From Sphingobium sp. AS12 (GTDB taxonomy: Bacteria; Pseudomonadota; Alphaproteobacteria; Sphingomonadales; Sphingomonadaceae): DNA of 64,000 bases. Shown here piece by piece: positions 16,265 through 24,438 of the stretch. The stretch is from NCBI RefSeq assembly GCF_019097845.1, contig NZ_JAHRGM010000001.1, positions 248,001-312,000 on the forward strand, given 5' to 3'. Below the pieces are notes generated by a model. The model was not told the origin of the DNA. It did not search any database and worked only from the letters and a program-made list of their open reading frames with translations. Each line of letters opens with the position of its first letter. Position 1 is the first letter of the stretch. Made by a program: the position numbers and the translations under genes.

Positions 16265-17626
16265 TTAGGCCGCAGGGAGTTTTAGGCGGACCAGGAGGCC
16301 GCCCAGATCCTCGCTTTCTTCCAGAGTGACGGTGCCGCCGTAGATTTCGGCGACGTCGCGGACGATGGCCAGGCCAAGGCCGGTGCCGGGTTTGCCGGAA
16401 TCGAGGCGGACGCCGCGGTCGAAGATGCGGGTGCGCTCCTCCGGGGGGATGCCGTTGCCGTCATCCTCGACCAATATCTCGACCATGTCGCCTGCGCGCT
16501 GGACTGTTGCGAATACGCTGCCGCCGCCATATTTGGCGGCGTTTTCGACGAGGTTGCCGAGCATTTCGTCGAGATCCTGCCGCTCGACACGGACGGCGGC
16601 GTTCTTGTCGCCGTCCATATCGACGCGGACATGGGCATAGAGGCGGGCGACGGCGCGTTCGACGGCGGTGAGGCTGGCCCAGACGTCGGCGCGGCTCTGC
16701 GCGGCACCGCGCCGCCCGACGGCGCGGGCGCGGGCGAGGTGATGATCGACCTGCCGCCGCATGGTGGTGGCTTCGCGGATCACCGTTTCGCCAAGGTCGG
16801 GCGCCTGCGCGGTAGCGGCGTTCATGATGACGGTCAGCGGGGTCTTGAGCGCATGGGCGAGGTTGCCCGCATGGGTGCGCGCTTCCTCCGCCTGCCGTTC
16901 GTTATGGGCGAGCAGGGCGTTCAACTCCTCGACCATGGGGAGCACTTCGGCGGGCATGGGTTCGGTGACGCGGCTTTTGAGGCCGTCGCGCATACGGATG
17001 ATTTCCAGCCGCACCTTGCGCAAGGGGCGCAGGCCGTAAATGGTCTGGAGCGTGGCCAGCACGAACAGGCCGAGCGCGAGCAGGGCGAAGCTCTGCACCA
17101 GCGTGGTGCGCAGGGTGCGGATCTGGGCGTTCAGCCCTTGGCGCGCTTGCGCTACGACAAACATCCAGCGGGTGTTCGATCCGGGCAGGACGACGGTGCG
17201 CTCCATGATGCGCAGATCTTCGCCGGGAAATTGCTTGCTGTCATAGACGTGGAGGTGGCGGTCATGATGATCGGCGGGGACCTTGATCGCGCGGTCCCAG
17301 AGCGAGCGGGAGCGCCAGTCCTCATGCCCCTTCGCGCTGACCTGATAATAGAGGCCGCTATTGGGTTCGAGGAAGCGCTGGTCGGCGAGTTCGCGGTTGA
17401 AGAGGACTTCGCCGTCGGGGCCGATTTCCGACGCGGCGATCATCGCGGTCAGCACATAATTCATGCCATCGTCGAAATTGCGGGTGATGGCGTCCGTCAG
17501 CACCCGGTCCAGCGCCACGCCGCCGCCAACCAGCAGCACGCTGATCCACAGCGCGGCGATGCCGATCATCCGGCGGCTGATGGAGCCGGTGGAGTGGACG
17601 GGGAGAGGGGTGATGGGATCGGTCAT
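16265..17626 (-). CDS. Sensor histidine kinase of the PepSY/OmpR-type module
   Basis: 453 residues. One helix near 20-42, a periplasmic sensor of about 120 residues, and a second helix near 165-185 are followed by HAMP-like and kinase domains. The H box is NLAHALKTPLTV with H258. The N box is GNLVENAAKYGG, and the G boxes are EDDGNGIPPEERTRIFDRG and GTGLGLAIV. It is expected to phosphorylate the adjacent OmpR-type regulator. The topology resembles PhoQ-type sensors, but the ligand is unknown. The gene is separated from the regulator gene by 114 bases that contain a palindromic repeat, unusual inside a two-component operon. Confidence 0.93.
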   Translation of the reverse strand: MTDPITPLPVHSTGSISRRMIGIAALWISVLLVGGGVALDRVLTDAITRNFDDGMNYVLTAMIAASEIGPDGEVLFNRELADQRFLEPNSGLYYQVSAKGHEDWRSRSLWDRAIKVPADHHDRHLHVYDSKQFPGEDLRIMERTVVLPGSNTRWMFVVAQARQGLNAQIRTLRTTLVQSFALLALGLFVLATLQTIYGLRPLRKVRLEIIRMRDGLKSRVTEPMPAEVLPMVEELNALLAHNERQAEEARTHAGNLAHALKTPLTVIMNAATAQAPDLGETVIREATTMRRQVDHHLARARAVGRRGAAQSRADVWASLTAVERAVARLYAHVRVDMDGDKNAAVRVERQDLDEMLGNLVENAAKYGGGSVFATVQRAGDMVEILVEDDGNGIPPEERTRIFDRGVRLDSGKPGTGLGLAIVRDVAEIYGGTVTLEESEDLGGLLVRLKLPAA

Positions 17627-17648
17627 ATTTTCAGACTGTTCCCATATC

Positions 17649-17722
17649 CGTTCGCCCTGAGCTTGTCGAAGGGCCGTCCTTCTTAAGAAAGTGCAGGGCT
17701 TCGACAGGCTCAGCCCGAACGG
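17649..17722. repeat. Family C repeat copy 1, inside the two-component gene pair
   Basis: CGTTCGCCCTGAGCTTGTCG on the left mirrors CGACAGGCTCAGCCCGAACG on the right, with an inner AAGGGCC...AGGGCTT pair. It lies between the response regulator stop and the kinase start. Other copies are at 25761, 33755, 38003 and 55531. Confidence 0.8.
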
Positions 17723-17740
17723 GGTAGGGGGAAAGGCTGC

Positions 17741-18406
17741 TTACCGCCCCGGCTCGTCCAGGCTGTAGCCAAGGCCGCGGATGGTGGTGATGACGTCCGC
17801 GCCCAGTTTTTTGCGGATGCGGGTGACGAACACTTCGATCGTGTTGGAATCGCGGTCGAAATCCTGGTCGTAGATGTGTTCGATCAGTTCGGTGCGGCTG
17901 ACCACCTTGCCCTTGTGGTGGAGCAGGTAGGACAGGAGCTTATATTCCTGCGCGGTGAGTTTTACCGGATCGCCGCTGAGCGTTACTTTACCCGATCGCG
18001 TGTCGAGGCGGACGTCGCCTGCGGTCAGTTCGCTCGACGCATTGCCCGACGCGCGGCGGATGAGGGCGCGCAGGCGGGCGATGAGCTCTTCGGACTGGAA
18101 GGGTTTGGCGAGATAGTCGTCAGCGCCCGCGTCCAGCCCCGCCACCTTATCCGACCAGCTGTCACGCGCGGTCAGCACCAGCACGGGGAAGGCGCGGCCT
18201 TCCTTGCGCCAGCGGTCCAGAACGGTCAGGCCGTCAATGGTGGGAAGGCCAAGGTCCAGCACGACCGCGTCGTAATTTTCGGTCGAGCCAAGGAAATGCC
18301 CGTCCTCGCCATCGGTGGCGAGGTCGACGGCATAGCCCGCGCCCTCCAGCGTGTTCCTGAGCTGCTGGCCCAGACTTGGTTCATCCTCGACGATCAGCAG
18401 ACGCAT
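17741..18406 (-). CDS. OmpR/PhoB-family response regulator
   Basis: 221 residues. The receiver domain (1-115) has the acidic pair at E7/D8, phospho-acceptor D51 (VVLDLGLP), the T of LTARD and K of LAKPF. A winged-helix DNA-binding domain follows (about 125-217, with NTIEVFVTRIRKKLG and TIRGLGYSL). It is the partner of the histidine kinase downstream. The PepSY protein gene starts the run 34 bases upstream, so the order is PepSY, regulator, kinase. Targets are unknown. The similarity is to the QseB/PmrA-like branch. Confidence 0.94.
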   Translation of the reverse strand: MRLLIVEDEPSLGQQLRNTLEGAGYAVDLATDGEDGHFLGSTENYDAVVLDLGLPTIDGLTVLDRWRKEGRAFPVLVLTARDSWSDKVAGLDAGADDYLAKPFQSEELIARLRALIRRASGNASSELTAGDVRLDTRSGKVTLSGDPVKLTAQEYKLLSYLLHHKGKVVSRTELIEHIYDQDFDRDSNTIEVFVTRIRKKLGADVITTIRGLGYSLDEPGR

Positions 18407-18440
18407 GGGCTGTTCCGTTTCTATTCCGTGTCAGGCGCGG

Positions 18441-18755
18441 TCAGCGCGCCCAGCCGATGATATCGCCTGTCCGGCCGTCCGCATCAACCCACATGACCTT
18501 GCCGTCCTTCACATATTTCAGGCGGTAACGGTTGGAGGATGGGTTGAATTCGCTGCCGACATAGCTGGCCCCGTTCATCTGCGAATCGACGCGGCGCTTG
18601 ATCATGGCGAAGGGCATGACCTGGCCTTCGAGCATGGCGCGGCGCGCGGCGTCCTGCTCATCGCGTCGTCCGCCTGCGTCTGCAACGGGGACCAGCGCGA
18701 GTGCGGCCCCCATGGCGATGATTCCGGCGATCAGACTTTTGCGCATCATATTCAT
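18441..18755 (-). CDS. Small exported PepSY-domain protein
   Basis: 104 residues from the ATG at 18755 (MNMMRKSLIAGIIAMGAALALVPVADA), a signal peptide cleaved after ADA; ATGs at 18749 and 18746 are alternatives. The mature part (MIKRRVDSQMNGASYVGSEFNPSSNRYRLKYVKDGKVMWVDADGRTGDIIG) is a single PepSY repeat. It precedes the response regulator and kinase, an arrangement common in proteobacteria where the periplasmic PepSY protein is thought to modulate the sensor. That role is inferred from context. Confidence 0.82.
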   Translation of the reverse strand: MNMMRKSLIAGIIAMGAALALVPVADAGGRRDEQDAARRAMLEGQVMPFAMIKRRVDSQMNGASYVGSEFNPSSNRYRLKYVKDGKVMWVDADGRTGDIIGWAR

Positions 18756-18849
18756 GGGCATGGCATAGGCGGAAGGCATTGAACAGGTGGTGAATGAAGC
18801 GACGTTGCAGGCTGGCAAGCCGTATCATCCTGCCTTATGCCCCGTAAAC

Positions 18850-20343
18850 ATGGCCATTCAAGATCAAGCCTCCGTCGTCGATCCACCCCTTTGGCGCGCC
18901 GTGCCGCGATGGTGGCGCAGCCATGTGATCCGCGAAATCGACCATGAAAGCGTGGTCGAGCGGGTGCGCGAGGATGATGGATGGACGCCGCGCTATGCGT
19001 TCATGATCCTGATGTCGGCGGGCATTGCGGTGCTGGGGCTGTTGCTGTCGTCGCCGGCGGTCGTGATCGGCGCGATGCTGATTTCCCCGCTGATGGGACC
19101 GATTGTCGGGCTGGGCTTTGCGCTGGCGACGACGGATTCGCAGGAAATCCGGCGCACGCTGACGACGCTGGCAGGCGGGGCGGCGGTGGCGATATTCTTT
19201 ACCGCCTTCATCGTCCTGCTATCGCCCTTGCAGACCGTGACGAGCGAGATTGCGGCGCGGACCCGGCCCAATCTGTTCGACCTGATGGTGGCGCTGTTTT
19301 CGGCGCTGGCCGGTGCCTATGCGATGATCCGGGGAAAGTCCGGGACGATCGTGGGCGTGGCCATAGCCACTGCGCTGATGCCGCCGCTGGCGACTGTGGG
19401 CTTTGGGCTGGCGACGCTCAATGGCACGGTGGCGGGGGGCGCGTTCCTGCTGTTCTTCACCAATTTCGTGACGATCGCGCTGGCAGTGGGGATCATGGCG
19501 CGCCTCTATGGCTTTGGGCGCACGCTGTCGCCGCGACAAAGCTGGGTGCAGACCAGCTTCATCATCGTGATTTTCGTGGCGCTTGCCATGCCGCTGGGAT
19601 TGTCCCTGCAAAAAATTGCGTGGGAAGCACGGGCGTCGCGGGACGCGCGCGACATCATACGCCGCGAATTTCCCGACGATGCCCGGATCAGCCAGATCGA
19701 CCTGGATTTCGATGCCAAGCCATTGGCCGTCACCGCCAGCGTGCTGACCAGCCGCTATGAGAAAAATGCGGCGGCGCGCGCGTCGCGCATCCTGACCGAT
19801 GTGCTGGGCCAGCCGGTCATGCTGGATATTGAGCAGATTCGCGTGGGCGAAGGCACCGACACGGAATCCGCGCAATTGCTGGCGACGCAGAATGTGCGGC
19901 GGGAGGTGCAGGGCCAGGTCGCGCGGATGACCGAGCATCTTGCGCTGGTCGCGGGCGTTTCCATGGATGGGGTGACGGTGGATAGCGGCAACAAGCGGGC
20001 GGTGGTGCGCGCAAGGCCGCTGCCCGACGCCGGGCTGGCCAGCTATCGCGAACTGGAGCGGCGGGCCGCCGCCATGACGCCGGGCTGGACGATAGAGATA
20101 GCCCCGCCGGTTCTGCCATTGCCGACCCTGTCGATCGACAGCGACGATGTGCCGAGTGATGCCGATCAGCTGGCGCTGGCGCTTTGGGCGGCGCAGCGTG
20201 TCGGTATCCCGGTGGATGTCGCGGTGCGCGGGGCAGGGCATGAGGCGCTGCTCAAGCGCTTTACCGATCGGGGCATTGATGCGCGGATCGTGGCCGGGGC
20301 CAGCGCGGACCGGGCGGTCCTGCGCTGGCGTGTTGAGGAATGA
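18850..20343 (+). CDS. DUF389 family membrane protein with long soluble C-terminal part
   Basis: 497 residues from the ATG at 18850 (MAIQDQASVVDPPLWRA). The first about 290 residues hold several hydrophobic helices with the DUF389 core (LLLSSPAVVIGAMLISPLMGPIVGLG, SGTIVGVAIATALMPPLATVGFG). The last about 210 residues are hydrophilic with a regular alpha/beta pattern and no helices. DUF389 proteins are predicted transporters of unknown substrate. The gene is divergent from the PepSY gene (94 bases between starts) and ends 3 bases from the convergent SIMPL gene. Confidence 0.85.
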   Translation: MAIQDQASVVDPPLWRAVPRWWRSHVIREIDHESVVERVREDDGWTPRYAFMILMSAGIAVLGLLLSSPAVVIGAMLISPLMGPIVGLGFALATTDSQEIRRTLTTLAGGAAVAIFFTAFIVLLSPLQTVTSEIAARTRPNLFDLMVALFSALAGAYAMIRGKSGTIVGVAIATALMPPLATVGFGLATLNGTVAGGAFLLFFTNFVTIALAVGIMARLYGFGRTLSPRQSWVQTSFIIVIFVALAMPLGLSLQKIAWEARASRDARDIIRREFPDDARISQIDLDFDAKPLAVTASVLTSRYEKNAAARASRILTDVLGQPVMLDIEQIRVGEGTDTESAQLLATQNVRREVQGQVARMTEHLALVAGVSMDGVTVDSGNKRAVVRARPLPDAGLASYRELERRAAAMTPGWTIEIAPPVLPLPTLSIDSDDVPSDADQLALALWAAQRVGIPVDVAVRGAGHEALLKRFTDRGIDARIVAGASADRAVLRWRVEE

Positions 20344-20346
20344 GGA

Positions 20347-21078
20347 TCAGCGTTCCAGCGCGTATTGCACCGTCAGGGTGACCGATGCGCTGACCTGGCC
20401 GGGTTCGACCGGGGTGGTGGGGGCAGCGTCGGCCTTGAAGCGGGCGCTTTGCAGCATCGGCATGGGGGGCTGGCCGCCGCTGTTGCTTTCGGCGATCGAA
20501 AGCAGGCGGGCGGAGCGGTAGCCTGCGGCCTGGGCGTAGAAATCGGCCTGGGCCTTGGCGCTCTTGAGCGCGGCACCGCGGGCCTGCACCAGCATCGGCG
20601 CGGTATTGTCGATCGCGAAGGTCGGGCCGTTGATGTTGGTCGCGCCTGCGGCCACCATGGCGTCGAGCAGCGGGCCGACCTTTTTGATGTCGCGCAGTTT
20701 GACGGTCAGCTGGTTCGACGCGTCATATCCGATGAAGCGCGCGCCGCTGGGTTCGCCTTCGCGCTGGTTATAGTCATATTGCGCGGAGAGGTTGATGCCG
20801 CTGGTCTGGATATCCTTTTTCGCGATCCCGGCCTTGGCGAGGGCGGCGATCAGCTTCTCGGTCTTTGCCGCATTGTCCTGCATCGCGGCCTGCGCAGTGG
20901 GCGCGCGGGTCTGGACGCCGGTGCCGACGGTGGCGATGTCGGGCGACCCCTCGACGCTTTCGGTGACGTTCAGGGTCACGACCGGCGCGGTTTCGGCGAT
21001 GGTCACATTGGTCTGGGCAATGGCGGCCATCGGCAGCGACGAAGCGGCAAGCGCCATAAGGGCGAGGGCGGATTTCAT
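20347..21078 (-). CDS. SIMPL (DUF541) domain periplasmic protein
   Basis: 243 residues. The start MKSALALMALAASSLPMAAIAQ is a signal peptide and is preceded by an AGGAG box. The mature part has the SIMPL pattern: PDIATVGTGVQTRAPTAQAAMQDNAAKTEKLIAALAKAGIAKKDIQT-type segment near 50-95 and a GPTFAIDNTA segment near 155. These proteins form beta-rich oligomers in the periplasm or outer membrane; E. coli YggE is linked to oxidative stress tolerance. The exact role here is unknown. It is convergent with the DUF389 gene. Confidence 0.9.
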   Translation of the reverse strand: MKSALALMALAASSLPMAAIAQTNVTIAETAPVVTLNVTESVEGSPDIATVGTGVQTRAPTAQAAMQDNAAKTEKLIAALAKAGIAKKDIQTSGINLSAQYDYNQREGEPSGARFIGYDASNQLTVKLRDIKKVGPLLDAMVAAGATNINGPTFAIDNTAPMLVQARGAALKSAKAQADFYAQAAGYRSARLLSIAESNSGGQPPMPMLQSARFKADAAPTTPVEPGQVSASVTLTVQYALER

Positions 21079-21218
21079 GGGGGGAACTCTCCTGTTGGGA
21101 TGTCGCCTGTTTGTGACGGCTGCGATGAATGGATGCTGACATGCGTTGAAAGCCGTCAGACAGGTTGGGGCTCCACGGCCTCTTGCCCCGGCGCGCGCAA
21201 CGCCCTAGCTGCACGCGC

Positions 21219-23000
21219 ATGGCAGCACCTCTTCTTTCGTTTGAAAATCTCGGCCTCTCGCAGGGCAGTCACTGGCTGTTTCGCGGGATGGATATTCATG
21301 TCGGCGCGCGCGACCGGCTGGCGCTGATCGGGCGCAACGGCGTGGGCAAGACGACCTTGCTCAAGCTGCTGGGCGGGCAGATCCAAGCGGACGAAGGCGT
21401 GCGGTCGGTGCAGCCGGGCGCGCGGATCATCACGCTGGAGCAGGACCCGGACGTCAGTGCGTTCGCGACACTGCATGATTTCGCGCTGGCGGGTGAGTTT
21501 GCGCCACCCGCGCATGAAGTGGAGGCGATTGCCGACCAGCTGGGCATCGACCTGTCGCGTGAGGCCAAGACAGCGAGCGGCGGCGAGCGGCGGCGGGCGG
21601 CGATTGCGCGGGCCTTGGCGAGCGAGCCGGACCTGCTGCTGCTGGACGAGCCGACCAACCATCTGGATATTGCCGCGATCGACTGGCTGGAAAACTGGCT
21701 GGCGCGCTATAATGGCGGCTTCATCGTCATCAGCCATGATCGCGCCTTCCTGACCCGGCTGACGCGGCAGACGCTGTGGCTGGACCGGGGGCAGATGCGG
21801 CGCAACGAGATCGGCTTTGGCGGTTTCGAGCAGTGGATGGAAGCGGTCTATGCCGAAGAGGCGCGGGCGGCGGAAAAGCTGGACGCGAAGCTGAAGATAG
21901 AGGCGCACTGGCTGGAGCGGGGCGTCACAGCGCGGCGCAAGCGCAACCAGGGGCGGCTGGCCAAGCTGTGGGAAATGCGCGAGACGCGCGCGGCGATGAA
22001 CGGGCCGCAGGGCGTCGCCAAGATCGCGGTGGCCAGCGATGACAGCAAGACCAAGAGCGTGATCAAGGTCGAACATGCCACCAAGATGTTCGGCGACCGC
22101 ACGATCATCGACAATCTGTCGCTGCGGGTCCAGCGCGGCGACCGGATCGGCATTGTCGGCGGCAATGGCGCGGGCAAGACGACGTTGCTGAAGCTGCTGA
22201 CCGGCGAGTTGCAGCCTGACAGCGGGACGGTGAGCCAGGCCAAGACGCTGGACATGATCTTCATCGACCAGCAGCGCAGCTTGATGCAGGGCGACAAGAC
22301 GGTGCGCGAAGTGCTGGCCGAGGGGGGCGACTGGATCGACGTGCGCGGAGTGCGCAAGCATGTCCATGGGTATCTGAAGGACTTTCTGTTCGATCCGAGC
22401 CTTGCGGAGGCGAAGGTCGCGACACTGTCCGGCGGGGAGCGCTCGCGGCTGCTGTTCGCGCGGGAATTTGCGCGTGAATCCAACCTTTTGGTGCTGGACG
22501 AGCCGACCAATGATCTGGATCTGGAAACGCTCGACCTGTTGCAGGAAGTCATTGCCGATTATGACGGCACGGTGCTGATCGTCAGCCATGACCGCGACTT
22601 TCTGGACCGGACGGTGACGGTCACGCTGGGGCTGGACGGGACCGGCGTGGTCGATGTGATCGTGGGCGGCTATGCCGACTGGATCGCCAAGCGCGATCCG
22701 CGCAAGACGGTGAAAGCCGAGAAGAAGGCGGTCGCCGCGCCCGCGCCGCCGAAACCGGTGTCGGCCAAGCTCAGCTACAAGGACCAGCGCGACCTGGAGC
22801 TGCTGCCCAAGCGGGTCGAGGAACTGGAAGCAGCGATTGCGCGGGACGAGGATTTGCTGGCGGACCCGGCGCTTTATACGCGCGATCGCAAGCGCTTCGA
22901 TGCGCTGACCGGCGCGATCGAGAAGGCGCGGGCGGAGAAAGAAGCGGCGGAAATGCGCTGGCTGGAACTGGCGGAGAAGGCGGAAGGACTGGCGGGTTAA
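21219..23000 (+). CDS. uup: Uup-type ABC-F ATPase
   Basis: 593 residues from the ATG at 21219 (MAAPLLSFENLGL). It has two ABC cassettes without membrane segments: Walker A GRNGVGKTT and GGNGAGKTT, signatures SGGERRR and SGGERSR, and Walker B LLLDEPTNHLD and LVLDEPTNDLD. A linker with charged helix joins them, and a C-terminal coiled coil (about 525-590, KLSYKDQRDLELLPKRVEELEAAI-like) is the mark of Uup among ABC-F proteins. Uup binds ribosomes or branched DNA and limits tandem-repeat deletion. It is a single gene, followed by a short hairpin repeat. Confidence 0.93.
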   Translation: MAAPLLSFENLGLSQGSHWLFRGMDIHVGARDRLALIGRNGVGKTTLLKLLGGQIQADEGVRSVQPGARIITLEQDPDVSAFATLHDFALAGEFAPPAHEVEAIADQLGIDLSREAKTASGGERRRAAIARALASEPDLLLLDEPTNHLDIAAIDWLENWLARYNGGFIVISHDRAFLTRLTRQTLWLDRGQMRRNEIGFGGFEQWMEAVYAEEARAAEKLDAKLKIEAHWLERGVTARRKRNQGRLAKLWEMRETRAAMNGPQGVAKIAVASDDSKTKSVIKVEHATKMFGDRTIIDNLSLRVQRGDRIGIVGGNGAGKTTLLKLLTGELQPDSGTVSQAKTLDMIFIDQQRSLMQGDKTVREVLAEGGDWIDVRGVRKHVHGYLKDFLFDPSLAEAKVATLSGGERSRLLFAREFARESNLLVLDEPTNDLDLETLDLLQEVIADYDGTVLIVSHDRDFLDRTVTVTLGLDGTGVVDVIVGGYADWIAKRDPRKTVKAEKKAVAAPAPPKPVSAKLSYKDQRDLELLPKRVEELEAAIARDEDLLADPALYTRDRKRFDALTGAIEKARAEKEAAEMRWLELAEKAEGLAG

Positions 23001-23007
23001 GGCTGAT

Positions 23008-23073
23008 GTGTTCCCGCGCAGGCGGGAACCCAGTTGATAGCGTGGGACTGGGCTCCCGCCTGCGCGGGAGCAC
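23008..23073. repeat. Family D inverted repeat copy 1
   Basis: GTGTTCCCGCGCAGGCGGGAA on the left mirrors TCCCGCCTGCGCGGGAGCAC on the right; each half is itself a hairpin. A close copy lies at 29601-29667. It sits 7 bases after the uup stop and may act in transcript ending. Confidence 0.8.
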
Positions 23074-23144
23074 GTATCATGGGACACTCGACTTCGCGCC
23101 AAACCGACGGCAGGGTGGGGCAGGAACGTAACGAGGGCTGACCA

Positions 23145-23852
23145 ATGGACACTGTAACCGACCAGCCGCATCATGCCGTTCATTATGTGAACCGGGTCGG
23201 CTGGCTGCGCGCGACGGTGCTGGGGGCCAATGACGGGATTGTGTCGACCGCCAGCCTGATGACAGGCATCGCCGCGTCCGGGGCGGACGGGCAGACGATA
23301 TTGCTGACCGGCATCGCGGCGCTGGTGGCGGGCGCGATGTCGATGGCGGCGGGGGAATATGTCTCCGTCAGTGCGCAGTCGGATACGGAGCGCGCCGACC
23401 TGGCCAAGGAGCGTCATGCGCTGGCCGCGCAGCCGGACGAGGAATGGGCGGAGCTGCGCGACATCTATGTCGAGCGCGGCCTGACGCCCGATCTGGCGGG
23501 GCAGGTGGCGCAGCAGTTGATGGCTGCCGATGCGCTGGGCGCGCACGCGCGCGACGAACTGGGCATTTCCGATATCGCCACGGCCCGGCCGGTGCAAGCG
23601 GCGCTGGCGTCGGCGGCGAGCTTTGCCGTGGGGGCCGCGCCGCCGGTGCTGGTTGCGGCGATCGTGCCGGCGGGCAGCGCGATTGTCGCGATCGTAGGCC
23701 TGTGCCTGCTCTGCCTGGCGCTGCTGGGCTATGTCGGTGCGCGGCTGGGCGGTGCGCGGGTGGTGCGATCGATCAGCCGGACCCTGTTCTGGGGCGCATT
23801 GGCGATGGCGGTGACGGCGGGTGCGGGGCATCTGTTCGGCGCGGCGATATAG
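23145..23852 (+). CDS. VIT1/CCC1 family Fe2+/Mn2+ transporter-like membrane protein
   Basis: 235 residues. The start MDTVTDQPHHAVHYVNRVGWLRATVLGANDGIVSTASLMTG is typical of VIT family proteins (GANDGIVST, MSMAAGEYVSVSAQSDTERADL). Five hydrophobic helices are split by a cytoplasmic stretch (about 85-150, KERHALAAQPDEEWAELRDIYVERGL). The family moves ferrous iron or manganese, usually as a proton antiporter. Glutathione peroxidase follows 38 bases later on the same strand, so a link to metal or oxidative stress handling is plausible but not shown. Confidence 0.9.
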   Translation: MDTVTDQPHHAVHYVNRVGWLRATVLGANDGIVSTASLMTGIAASGADGQTILLTGIAALVAGAMSMAAGEYVSVSAQSDTERADLAKERHALAAQPDEEWAELRDIYVERGLTPDLAGQVAQQLMAADALGAHARDELGISDIATARPVQAALASAASFAVGAAPPVLVAAIVPAGSAIVAIVGLCLLCLALLGYVGARLGGARVVRSISRTLFWGALAMAVTAGAGHLFGAAI

Positions 23853-23890
23853 TGGCAGGCTACACGCAAATTTTCACAGGAGACGATCAT

Positions 23891-24436
23891 ATGACCGACA
23901 TTCAGCAGATTCCGCTCAAGACGATCAAGGGCTCGGACACGAGCCTGGCGGACTATGCGGGCAAGGTGGTGCTGGCGGTCAATGTCGCGTCCAAATGCGG
24001 CCTGACCCCGCAATATGAAGGGCTGGAAAAGCTCTACGCCGATTATAAGGACAAGGGGCTGGTGGTCGCGGGCTTCCCCGCCAATGATTTCGGCGCGCAG
24101 GAACCGGGGACCAACGACGAGATCGCGACCTTCTGCACCACCAATTTCGGTGTCGATTTCCCGATGTTCGAGAAGATCGTGGTGACCGGGCCGGACAAGC
24201 ATCCGCTCTATGCCGCGCTGACCAGTGCTGTGCCGGAAGCGCAGGGCGATGGCGATGCGTTCCGCGAGAAGCTGAAAGGCTATGGCATGACCCCCAATCC
24301 GGTGCCGGAAGTGTTGTGGAATTTCGAGAAATTCCTGATCGCCAAGGATGGCAGCGTGGCGGCGCGCTTTGCGCCGACGACCGCGCCGGACGACACGGCG
24401 CTGGTCGCGGCCATCGAGGCGGAACTGGCCAAGTGA
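23891..24436 (+). CDS. Glutathione peroxidase family protein
   Basis: 181 residues. The peroxidatic cysteine is C36 in NVASKCGLTPQY, and the tryptophan-asparagine pair lies in LWNFEKFL. The second motif reads GFPANDFGAQEPG, with D66 where many family members have the catalytic glutamine and A64 where many have cysteine. C82 (ATFCTTNFG) is a possible resolving cysteine, which would make the enzyme thioredoxin-dependent. It is cytoplasmic, with no signal peptide. The start follows an ACAGGAGAC box. The M20 peptidase gene starts 2 bases after its stop. Confidence 0.9.
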   Translation: MTDIQQIPLKTIKGSDTSLADYAGKVVLAVNVASKCGLTPQYEGLEKLYADYKDKGLVVAGFPANDFGAQEPGTNDEIATFCTTNFGVDFPMFEKIVVTGPDKHPLYAALTSAVPEAQGDGDAFREKLKGYGMTPNPVPEVLWNFEKFLIAKDGSVAARFAPTTAPDDTALVAAIEAELAK

Positions 24437-24438
24437 GG

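Noticed and set aside
21156-23831. A very long (891-codon) open frame on the minus strand
   Set aside because: It is antisense to uup and the VIT1-like gene, is arginine- and histidine-rich with no recognisable domain, and results from high GC codon bias.
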